Shown here: one piece after another, positions 24,576 through 35,026 of the stretch | How positions within the stretch are numbered: position 1 is the first letter of the stretch | Layout: each line of letters starts with the position of its first letter | Made by a program: the position numbers and the translations under genes | From: Trissonchulus latispiculum | Taxonomy: Eukaryota > Nematoda > Enoplea > Enoplida > Ironidae | Direction of reading: 5' to 3' | NCBI GenBank assembly: GCA_030248195.1 | Contig: JASAND010000630.1 | Location: 1-64,000, forward strand | Length of the DNA: 64,000 nt | The notes under the pieces: model-generated | Told to the model about the DNA's origin: nothing | The model's database searches: none | Seen by the model: only the letters and a program-made list of their open reading frames with translations

Positions 24576-25722
24576 TATATGTCACAGTAAAACTGTAGAA
24601 TCAGGAATTCTGCAGAATTACTGAAATTTTCAGGAATTCTACAGAATCCCTGAATATTTCAGTAAAACTGTAGAATTACGGCGAAACTTGACTTATTCGA
24701 CAGTTTTCCTGAAATTTTCAGGGATTCTGTAGAATTCCGTATTTTGTTCAGGAAAACTGTGGAACTATGGTTAAACTTGAATTATTTAACAGTTTTCCTG
24801 AAACTTTGAGGAATTCTGTAGAATACCGAATTTTCAATTTTCACTATCAAATTCAAATTTTCAATGCTCATACAGTTCCTGTTCTTTAAATATAGTAAGC
24901 CAACCTTTTACAATCATTTTACGATCAATCAAACATTAAAATTTGAAATAACCAATTATAATAATGTTTTAAATTTTTCAACATCAGATCAAATGTTCGT
25001 ACTTTTCTAACTTCTTACATGCAATCAACCAATCATTATTTCACATCTCAATGCTAACAAAACTGTTTTTACGATCAACCAAACACTAAAATTTGAAATA
25101 ACCAATTATAAAAATGTTTTTAATTTTTTCGAAATAACCAAGTTCGTACTTTTCCTACTTCTTTCTAACTTTTTACAATCAATATTACAATCATAATAAA
25201 GTTTAAGTTACCAAAAAGATAAAAAACAATTTTGTTAGCATTGAGATGTGAAATAATGATTGGTTGATTGCATGTAAAAAGTTAGAAAAAGTACGAACTT
25301 TTGATCTGATGTTGAAAAATTTAAAACATTATTATAATTGGTTATTTCAAATTTTAATGTTTGATTGATCGTAAAATGATTGTAAAAGGCTGGCTGACTA
25401 TATTTAAAAAAACAGGAACTGTATGAGCATTGAAAATTTGAATTTTATAATGAAAATTGAAAATAAAAACGGTATCCTACAGAATTCCCAAAAATTTCAG
25501 GAAAACTGTTGAATAATTCAAGCGTGACCATAGTTCCACAGTTTTCCTGAACAAAATGCGGAATCCTACAGAATTCCTGAAAATTTCAGGAAAACTGTAG
25601 AATAAGTCAAGTTTCGCCGTAATTCTACAGTTTTACTGAAATGTTCAGGGATTCTGTGGAATTCCTGAAAATTTCAGCAATTCTGCAGAAATCCTGATTC
25701 TACAGTTTTACGGTGACATATA
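24576..25722. mobile_element. Fold-back element with ~495-bp arms and internal iterons
   Basis: The arms 24576-25070 and 25221-25722 are inverted copies, and both outer ends read TATATGTCAC. The outer half of each arm is a string of related units (CAGGAAAACTGTAGAAT / CTGAAATTTTCAGG), at least four per arm. The 150-bp centre is a degraded direct copy of the arm segment at 24922-25020. No ORF. Confidence 0.82.
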
Positions 25723-25984
25723 GATTTCTTTGACTTGACCACGTGAATGAGCCTAAAAAGGGCTTTAAAACGATGTGCATATCTTTTCTGATCGTGGATT
25801 CTATCAAAAGTTACGGATGGTTTTACAAATGGCTGTTTTACGTTGACAGGTTGCACAAGCAATGCAAAGTAAGCACAGTTTATCCAAAATTTAAATCTAC
25901 TGAGTTTAAAAGGTTGTAATTGTGTTTAACTTATGTGTATTAGTTAACAGAAAACACTCTGCAGTTGGTTGAACGAATTGTAAA

Positions 25985-27958
25985 CTGCCAGCTCCGTAAC
26001 TGTTTCACAAAGCTCCTCTTAGCAAAAATTAGCAAAAATTTTCCACCATACCGACATCTGACAGGCTGAATATCGACGTAAAATTTTTGAACATCGATTT
26101 CTCAAAACTGAAGAATCGGCCAAAAGTTCTTTTGTGCCACTATATGAAGGACACTGGGCCGAGGGGCGTTTTTTGGATTTGGCTCAGCAGGTTTTAACGT
26201 TCGAGAAAATCGGCCAAATGCACGGTTACACGAAATTTTGCAACTTCACATTGAGTTTTCTTGCAACTCGAAACGTTTTAGCCCAAACCAAGAAAAATAT
26301 CCCTCCTCAGAAGTGCGAATTTTGATTCTGGGAAAAATCACCGGAATCCGTCGAGTAGTTTTTGGGAAATCGATGTTCGAAACAAAATAGTCGCAGTTTT
26401 GCCAAAATGGTTTTTCGGCCAAATCTCTAGCTTAAAACAATAAAGTCCGCCTAATAGGCATTCATAAAATGTGCATTTGGACGCTGTATCGACTGAGTAT
26501 AAATAAGCCAACTTTGTCCTTAACATGTGTCAGTAATTTTGAAAAAATTGATTTCCTCAAAATTTGACCATTTTGCCATTTTTTGACCCTCAAAACAGTT
26601 TTTTTGCTTATACTGACTTAACCACTGGAGCTAGCTCAAAGGTTGTAAACGCAAAAATGTTCATTTTCGTGTCCTCTTTCCAGCTGTAACAACTAATCCC
26701 GTGTCTTCTCTACCTACTGGGAGCCCAATGCCAAAAACCAAAACTTTCTTATCTTTTGGCCTAAAAATACGGGTGAGCCTAAGTGACACCTAACGAACGG
26801 AGTGGAACCGCCGATGAGAACAAATAGGACCTCAATAATAGCAGTAGATTGAAGCTTCAAATAAATTAATGACACGCTCAGTGAATAATTAACCTACCTA
26901 AGTCCAGTCCTCGCTCAGAAACCCTACCTACCGATTATACAATTCTAATGAAAACCTAATCGAAAACAACCTAACGGCTCAGCAACTGAGTCCGCATTTA
27001 ATAAAGAATGAAGAAACAAAAGGGGGAAACCCCCGAAATGATAAAAAGCCTCATAGTAAATTTTGACAGAGACATTCATAGAAAAAACAAATAACAAGGT
27101 TTAAGCAAAATGGACTTCCGAGACAAGTTACAAATTTAAGCCAAACAAAATTAAACACCCTCACAGAAACATAGAAAGATTAATGTACAGTTCAACCCCC
27201 CCCCCCCCCTAAGATATAAACCCACAGTATAATAAAGCTCCAGAATAATCCCTAAGCCGTCGCGGCTAAAGTCAGCATAATAGGTCGCTTCCAAAACTTT
27301 TCATAAAAACACAATATATAATATTACCACACAAATATGATGAAGCCCAAGTAAATTTTTATTCGACTCGCAAGGTCGCCTTGGACTAGTGCACTTATTA
27401 ACACCAAAAAAATAAACAACTTACAGACCAAAGGAACGAAAATCAATAGGCAGGACTCTAAGAATTTGGGGCAGTAAGGCTAGCAAAAAGACACAACCGC
27501 ACGCGCGAAAGAAAAAGATAAGGCTGACTGGTTTTGAAAAGAGAAGGCTGGTGAAAGACTAGGTGAATTTTGATTGGCTAATTTTGAGACCCCCTCAGAG
27601 ACGCGAAGCTCTGAGCGCATCCAGAAAACAAAATACAAAACGAGCAGCGCCACCTAGCAACTAAATGGGCTGAATAAAACACATAGTATTTCAACATAGG
27701 AAATAATTGATTTCAAGACAATTCCTACCCAAAATTACACAAAACACATTTCAATTTTAAATAACATTTTCATAACATTTTCACATCAAAATAACACATT
27801 ACTAACATATATTAAACTCACAAAAGAACAGACGCAACGTCTCATTACAGTTCGAGAATGTTAAAGAGCACGGAAATAAGTTATTTCTTAAGTTTTAGCC
27901 ATTTACGGAAAGGATTAAAACCGTATAAGTCAAAAATACCCAAAAGGAAACCAGCACC
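25985..27958. mobile_element. TTAA-family repeat, copy R1, interrupted
   Basis: Bases 26010-26775 match 33970-34645 (for example TGAACATCGATTTCTCAAAACTGAAGAATCGGCC). Bases 27850-27958 match the right flank of the Polinton (50165-50262) and end GGAAACCAGCACC followed by TTAA. Between them, 26771-27846 is unrelated DNA of unknown type. The left end is missing. Confidence 0.65.
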
Positions 27959-27962
27959 TTAA

Positions 27963-30900
27963 ACTGCTCCTAAACATTCGCTCATAACCCCCACTTAGCG
28001 CCTTTCTCTTAACTTTCTAAGCGCTTTCAAGCTGGGAGCTTATGAGGTGTGCTGGAAAACTAAAGAGACGTACACGTTAAAACAACCTTATATTATATTC
28101 ACCTACCAAATATGATAGAAAACACAACATTTAAATCGAACATTTAATTTAACTAATTTAAAGGCAAGGATAAATTAACTTGTTCATTAATTTTTTACAA
28201 CAGTAATGACGAAATTCCAAATATTTACTATTATTTGTTTATACGATATATTCAGCAGTTGAAGCTCATAAAATGACTCATAAGCTTTTACAGAACTTTT
28301 CTGGGCAGAATACAATACACTGTACCAATATCTTAGCTAAAGATTTGAACAATTATCACCGACTTGGGCTCCTAATTTTAAGATCAAAGTTAGGAGGTCT
28401 CTTAGCTTAGGAGCTCTTCGTGAAACACCATTCTCCTAACCTTTCTCATAAGTCGTAAAGTTAGGACTAGGAGCTCTTAGCGCTATGAGCCCTTTGTGAA
28501 ACGCCCCGCAGTTCAGAAAAGTAGTTATTTTGGTTGGCCTAGCGTAAGTTGTTAACGCATACCGCGTTAACTGTGTCACATATTCCCCACCACCTCCTCC
28601 CCTTTGCCCTATGTTCAGCCCACGATTGCGCTCCATCGCAAACTGAGGTTCATTCTGTAATCTACATTATGTCCTCAAGTAGAAGCGCCGCAGAATATCT
28701 GCTATGTGTAGTTTAGGTGTGCTTTGTTTGGTACGGGCATTTCTGCTGACTGATGCGTTAGATATATGAGCTTCTTGAAGTATCTGTAGTGTGAAATCTC
28801 TCGTTAAAATCAATTTTCCGTGTGAACAAAAAATAATAGTATTGAGAGCAAACGAAGATTGGGTTCTCTCTGATCCAAACGAAAAGATATCACCTACAAC
28901 AGTTCTTCTGCTAAACAGTTCTACTTAAGCTACACAATGATACAGAGGCAGTTTACAAGACAGAAAGTGACGCAAAATGATCTCAAGACTTCATTGTTGG
29001 TCTTGCACTTCATGTAGGCTTACATGATACAAATAGAAACATAGTGATTGATCCACTGTTCCGCCCACCTTTCAATTTGCAATTATATATGAGAAATCGG
29101 TTTCTCGAATGCAGATTTCTTCCAGCTTCCACTACAGTTAGTGTTTTGACATTTCCGCAGCAGGTACATTAACTGAAAACATCATTAAACTTGTAAAATT
29201 TTAAATTTTATAATTTTAATTTTTTTATAAATTTTAAAAAGTAAAATTATTGTCATGAGCAAACTTGGATGCAAAGCAATTAAGCATGTGATCTAAGTCC
29301 TGTTGAATTAAGCCTATTCAGTTCAATAGCAACACTGAGTCAAGCTTTCTTCTGTTGTCAGACGAGATCACGTTGAGAAAATTCAATTTATCGCTTCATT
29401 CGCCAGTGCATCTTCTAATTGGCTCAAGATTACTGTATCAGAAAAGCAATTTGAATTTGAATTGCTTCTATTGGGTGCGTCTGCAAGTAACCTAAAAATT
29501 ACTGTTGAGGCTAGGTTATTTTTAATTTCCATCTCCATATTTACTATGCAACTAAGAACCAAGAACACGATGATCGCAATACTTTGCTTTACTCCCCATT
29601 TGCTGGCTGAGGCATAGGGTATCAACCATCTCGTTGAAACGGGGGACGGGAGAATTATCATCAGACTGGATCTCCGTACTTCCGTACTGGGTTAAAGGCC
29701 ATTCCTTGTAAATTTAACTTGGACTAATTAAGGCGATCATTGGCCACCAAGCTACCAAGCGATATATACTATAGATAAACGTGACCGTTGGGTCTAATTG
29801 TGTCCAAAAGGTGTATTAAGGTGAAATCAATTCTATTTAGTTTCTGCCGGCCAATGCCAAGCAAGAAACTAAAGTTTCTAAAGTAGCTGCTTACTTACCG
29901 TCTAAGTTAGGTTACTGTCTATCTATAACGGTTAAGTTTTTACAACAACAGGAATAAGAAAACGGCTAAACATTTTCTGAGCCAAAATGTTTTCGAATCT
30001 TATATTACCTCTATTGCTGTATGTTTAATTATTCGGGACACACTAAACCTATAGTGTTCCCAGGTTTTAGATACACTCTTCAACAGTGACTATCGCCTTA
30101 TGCTGCGCTTTTAATGCAAGGCTTTCCCTGTTACCTTAGAAAGATAAAATACAATTGAGTCGTAAAATATTAAGTAGGTCTATAACAATAAGGTGGAAGT
30201 TTAGAAATACACCATTTTCGAAGCTCAAGCTACACTTAAGACATTTGTTTGTATGCACTATCAGGGTTGATAATTTATCTGAGTTTTAGTGAAATATTTT
30301 GGCCAGCTTTTAACTTTGTCTTTAATGTATTTTTATCTGTAGTCAGATTTATATTAACTTGCTGAAAAATGTTGCAAAACTGCGCCAGGCAGTAAATTAT
30401 GACTTGTAATTTATTTTCAATTTCTTCCAACTTATCCTTTCGCAACCCAAATAAATCAAATCATAGACCAATGCTTTTGGACGTGAACAATTAAACTACC
30501 CAATGTGGAACTTGGTGCCAACATTTGATGCAGTGTCCAAGCAGTACATTTTGCACCTACTGACGAAATTTTAATTATGAATGCTTATACATTTGAGCAG
30601 TTTTTATTGATTAAATTGAAAGTTTACAAACGTTAGTTTGCGGAAACCGAAACAAACCGAAACGTTTAAAAGTAGGACAAATTACAGGCTAAAGTTTTTA
30701 CAATTTCTAATCTACCTAATTTCGGTGATGCTTTGTGTCTGAAGTTGCGGTGCTGTATATAACTTGCCAATGTGAACGTTAGATATGACCACCGTTTTGG
30801 CGCAAGTCAAATACAACTCAGAAAGAATTTCAGTTGATCCCATCCAAAAATATTTTAGTTTTGGAAGAGTACACAGCATTAGTAATTTTAATTATATAGG

Positions 30901-31015
30901 ATGTCATAGCTTGATTCATGCTTCTGGTTCTGTATTCATTTGGCACACTGAGCCTAGTTTAAATTAAATTTAATTTAATATCTAAAAGTTTAAATATTTA
31001 ACTTCAACTTTTCAG
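27963..31015. other. Non-coding; no gene recognised
   Basis: A minus-strand 92-codon frame at 29383-29661 has a TRW motif reminiscent of hAT-type transposase relatives, but this is too weak to call. Two related words (GAGCTCTTCGTGAAACACC and GAGCCCTTTGTGAAACGCC) lie at 28409-28505. The last part is probably intron or upstream sequence of the SLC6 exon at 31016. Confidence 0.45.
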
Positions 31016-31330
31016 GGACTCTATAATTGGTGCCATCTGGCAAAATGCCAGCCGCATTCAAAGAAGTGTCCTACTCTGCCGTTAGTCCAGAGGAGAAGGA
31101 ACCAGCGACCCGCGAAAGGGGTCCTGTGCTTTCTGGCGGTATCGAGCTGTGCCGCAATCACTGCGAATCGATTGTACCGATTGTGGCAGAGGAGCCACCC
31201 GACCCGCCACCCCTGCGGCGCCGTGATCAGTGGCTTCAGAAAGCTGACTACCTACTTGCCGTGATCGGTTTTGTGGTAGATTTGGGAAATGTCTGGCGAT
31301 TTCCCTACATCTGCTATCGAAATGGCGGCG
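31016..31330 (+). CDS. SLC6 transporter first coding exon A (TM1)
   Basis: The exon is preceded by an acceptor (TTTTCAG) and followed by donor GTAAGC. The ATG is at 31045; the upstream in-frame GTG is ignored. It encodes about 95 residues: a proline-rich cytosolic N terminus, then TM1 with [18 protein letters not shown], which contains the Asp that binds the amine in SERT/DAT/NET transporters. It ends within a Gly codon in phase 1, the same position as exon B at 59282-59534. No matching second exon is seen before the Polinton, so it may splice to 59703 as an alternative first exon, or be the start of a paralogue whose other exons are missing. In 24 shared TM1 codons it differs from exon B at 12 synonymous sites and 1 replacement site, which argues against a decaying copy. 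Confidence 0.85.
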
Positions 31331-31840
31331 GTAAGCACACGATCATAATAGGGGATTCGATTTTGGGAGGCCCCTTATACTAACCCGCCCTTATATTCTG
31401 CAGTCAGCCAAAATTTGGCAATTTTCACCCAAGTTTGGCTGAAAATGCTCACAAAAATGGCAAGATTGGCAAAACCTGAAGAAAATAGTAAAGATTGGAT
31501 AGCGAAAAATAAATAGAATTCAAAAAGTTAAGCATTTGGTCCAAACGTACTTGGAAGTTTTCCTTCTTATGTTTTTTGCCGATGTGGTTATCGTGTTCCT
31601 TTGTGCAAAGTCAATTTTTTGGAGAAATCCCCTCTCCAGAAAGGGTATCAAACAGAGTTGGCAAATGGGACGAATTCTCTGATCCCATCCCATCCCATCC
31701 CACCAGATTTTCAAATTTGCCGTCCCATCCCATCCCATTTGTCCGAACTGACTTTTTCCAATCCCATATAATCCCACTTGCGGTATTTGACCGTGCAATC
31801 GCTGTAGCATTGAAATTTTAATATTGTCGTAAGGGCTTAA

Positions 31841-33812
31841 TGTGGTGGTATCCTTTTGTGAGGGGAATTTTGAAACGCAAAAAACTTTCGCAATTTTGCG
31901 AGCTGGAAAAATTTGACACACCGTTTTAAAGCTTATAATCAGTAAATACGAATAAAGCAAAATTTGCAAAAAACCAGTAAAATTTTTCGACATACTAACT
32001 AGACCATCAAACTTTGAGTATCGATTTTTCAAAACTATATAATGGGGCAAAATTTTTCTGTGCCATGATATGAAGGACATGTCGGTCGAGGAAAATTTTA
32101 TGGATTTGGCTCAAGGTATTTTTGTTTTTCCTTCTGCCATAGCTTAAGCCCGGTTCATACTTATTTTCCGTTTGTCCGTTTGTACTTTTGTCCGTTTGTC
32201 TGTTTGACTGTTTGTCCGGTTGTCAGTTTTTAAAAAGGACAAAGTGGTCCATACTTATTTTGCTGATTGTCCGTTTGTCAGTTTCCGTTTGTCCGTTCCT
32301 ATTTTCCGTTATAAGACACTATTTAAACTTTTGCTGTATTGCTGGATTGCTGTTTCCGTTTTCGAGTCACCTGACACTTTCTGTTTACAACTGATTAGCT
32401 AAATCATTATGTGACTTATAAATGTCATTATCTTCAAAAACCTTCAATACTTTGAAATCAAGTTACGTTTGAAAGCAATTTCATAATGTTGTCAATATTT
32501 CACCTAATTAATGTCAAAACCATTCAAAAATCAAATACAGACGTTTTCTTAGCAAGCACGTGATAGTTCTGGCCGTTTCCCATTGGTTGTTGCATACGGA
32601 CAAACGGAAAAAGTTAAACATTGCTCAAGTTCAAACGGACAACCCTTACGGACAAACGGACAACAGCAAAACAGCAAAACAGCAAAGGTATGAATCAACT
32701 TTTAAAACGGACAAACAGACAAACAGACAAACGGACAAACGGACAACAGAAACGGACAAACGGACAGAAGTATGAACCGGGCTTTACGCAACCATGGGGT
32801 AGTTTTTGAGAAATTGATGTTTAAAATAAAATGATCGAAGTTTTGCCAAATACGTTTGTCGGCCAAATCTCTAGCTTAAAGCAACGAACTCCAGCTAATA
32901 GGCATTAATAAAATGTGCAATTAGATTGTATAAATTGAGTAGAAAGTAAAGCGATAGGACTAAATCGATTGAGTATAAATAATTCAAAATTCTCCGTAAA
33001 ATTTGGCAGTAATTTTGACACAACAAATTTCCTCAAAAATGGTCGTTTTTAACCCCCAAAATCGGTTTTGGCTTATACTGATTTGACCACACAAGAGATA
33101 GCTCAAAGGTTGTGTAAAATTAAAATAAAATAAATAAAATACTATCAAATTTAAGTCTCATCTCCTCCGGTTGTTGAGAAAATTCACCTTAGCCTTGCCT
33201 ACAACTCGGGTAATTGCGATATGCAATTATTCAGTGCCATACAGTGGACACAGTGCAAAAAGCACTACTCCTCATCACGAAAGCAGCTGGGGTGGGGCAC
33301 TAAGAGAAAAATTCAAAAGCAAGCAGAGGTCTGCTGTGTCGAAATAGGAAATCGAAAAAGTGTCGATTATACTTCTGCACCAAAAAACTCGAAACTGATG
33401 TAAGATACTGAGTAACATTTGTATAGTTTTAAAACTCCAAACAGATACTGTGTCACTGTGGAATTACAATTTTGAACCAGGTCTTCAGAAACTTTTAATT
33501 ATTTTGTGAAGTTAGCGAACTGCCGAAAGTCGCTAAATTCGGTCGCTTTTGGTGACCAAAAATGAGGGTCATTAAGATTTGTTTAGCTGCAAATTATAAA
33601 AAAACTAGAGATATTGTAACTAAAAATTCTTATTCCACAGTGGCACAGTACATGTATGAATTTTTCTTTTTGAAAATTTTTTCACCTAAAAATTCGGGAC
33701 TGGTCCCAAAATGTTAAAGACCACCATATTTGGAAAGTATCATCATTCATCAACGTGCAAAATAAAAATTGGAGCCTGTATTGTTACATTTACATAAAGC
33801 GATACCAGCACC
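31841..33812. mobile_element. TTAA-family repeat, copy R2, with nested MITE
   Basis: It starts TGTGGTGGTATCCTTTTGTG after TTAA (31837-31840) and ends GATACCAGCACC before TTAA (33813-33816). Internal blocks match R1 and R3. Bases 33686-33720 hold the word TTCGGGACTGGTCC followed by CAAAATGTTAAAG, an unoccupied version of the Polinton target. A 637-bp MITE splits it. Confidence 0.7.
32147..32783. mobile_element. PIF/Harbinger-like MITE with GTCCGTTT arrays
   Basis: The ends AGCCCGGTTCATACTT are inverted at both termini and flanked by TTA (32144-32146 and 32784-32786). A 3-bp TTA duplication is characteristic of PIF/Harbinger. Just inside each end is an octamer array of TTTGTCCG units (about 8 on the left, about 9 inverted on the right). 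There is no transposase. Confidence 0.8.
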
Positions 33813-33816
33813 TTAA

Positions 33817-34646
33817 GGTGGTGGTATCCTTTTGTGCAGTGCTTTTGTGGTGGTTTTTTTGAAACGCTGTGATTTTCGCAATGTTGGGAGTTGCAAAGAG
33901 CTTTATACATCGTTTTAAAGCTTATTATCTGTACATTCACATGAGCTTACAGAACTGGCAAAATTAGCAAAAAATAGCAAAACTTTTCTGACAAGCTGAC
34001 ATCTAACAGGATGAATACAGACCAAAAGTTTTTGAACATTGATTTCTCAAAACTGAAGAATCGGCCAAAAGTTCTTTTTGTGCCACGATATGAAGGACAT
34101 TGGGCCGAGGGACGTTTTTTGGATTTGGCTCAGCAGGTCTTAACGGTCGAGAAAATCGGCCAAATGTACAGTAACACGAAATTTCGCAACTTCGCATTGA
34201 GTTTTCTTGCTATTCAATATGTTTTAGCCCAAACCAAGAAAAAGTTTTCGAGAAATCGATGTTCGAAACAAAATAATCGCAGTTTTGCCAAAATGGTTTT
34301 TCGGCCAAATCTCTAGCTGAAAGCAATAAAGTCCGGCTAATAGGCATTCACAAAATGTGCATTTGGACGATATATCGATTGAGTATAGCTAAGCCAATTC
34401 TAAACATGTGGCAGTAATTTTGAAAAAACTGATTTCCTCGAAAATGGCCATTTTTTGACCCTAAAAACAGTTTTTTGCTTATACTGACTTAACCACTGGA
34501 GATAGCTCAAAGGTTGTAAGACCAAAAATGTTCAATTTGGAGACCTCTTTCCAGCCATACCAACCAATCCCGTGTCTTGTCTACCTACTGGGAGCTTAAA
34601 GACAAAAGCCAAAACTTTCTTATCTTTTGGCCTAAGAATACGGGAC
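33817..34646. mobile_element. TTAA-family repeat, copy R3, left part
   Basis: It begins GGTGGTGGTATCCTTTTGTG directly after TTAA and matches R1 through 34645. The Polinton interrupts it at CGGGAC. The right part resumes at 50156 and continues to about 50262, where it ends short of a recognisable terminus. Confidence 0.7.
34641..34646. repeat. Polinton target-site duplication, left
   Basis: CGGGAC immediately precedes the AGTAGTATAG terminus and is repeated exactly at 50156-50161. Six base pairs is the duplication length known for Polintons/Mavericks. Confidence 0.95.
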
Positions 34647-34870
34647 AGTAGTATAGGGCGAGCTTTTCGACCCCCACTCCGGGATTGGATTTCTCCCCCC
34701 AGGTTCTGACGTCATCCCTGTGGTAAAACCCCCTGTACTCCTACTACCCCCTGTACCCCAGTACTTCTAGTTATAAAAGTAGTACTTCTGCTTCTTCTGC
34801 TCCAAGCTTCCTCATTGCCACCCCTCTGCGTTCTTCCCCCGGGGCTTGGGACCCGGCGTCGGCATGGTTT
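34647..34870. repeat. Polinton left terminal inverted repeat
   Basis: The outer 30 bp and the inner block at about 34819-34858 match the right terminus. The stretch between them has diverged but keeps TGACGTCA at 34707-34714. A TATA-like TTATAAAAG lies near 34771. Weaker inverted similarity continues to the stem-loop at 34975-34990. Confidence 0.85.
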
Positions 34871-34974
34871 TTTGGGTTTTCTTATTTTTCATTTTTTTTG
34901 GGTTTTCTATATTTTTAATTTTTATAATTTTACAAAGCATTTATACAGCATATCTATATACAGTATATACATTT

Positions 34975-34990
34975 AGCCCTTAAGAGGGCT
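34975..34990 (-). terminator. Stem-loop 3' element downstream of polB
   Basis: On the minus strand, 37 nt past the polymerase stop, AGCCCT-CTTA-AGGGCT forms a perfect 6-bp stem with a 4-nt loop. The geometry and YYYT/ARRR stem resemble metazoan histone-mRNA 3' stem-loops. Related copies lie at 48022-48037 and 49790-49805. Confidence 0.55.
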
Positions 34991-35026
34991 GTTGGGATAA
35001 AACAAACAATACTAGACACATGTTGC

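Noticed and set aside
29383..29661. Minus-strand frame with a TRW motif suggesting a hAT-type transposase relative
   Set aside because: One short motif only; no dimerisation or catalytic blocks and no element ends around it.
32147..32783. CRISPR-like array of GTCCGTTT units
   Set aside because: Units are contiguous or irregular, there are no unique spacers, and the setting is a eukaryotic MITE.
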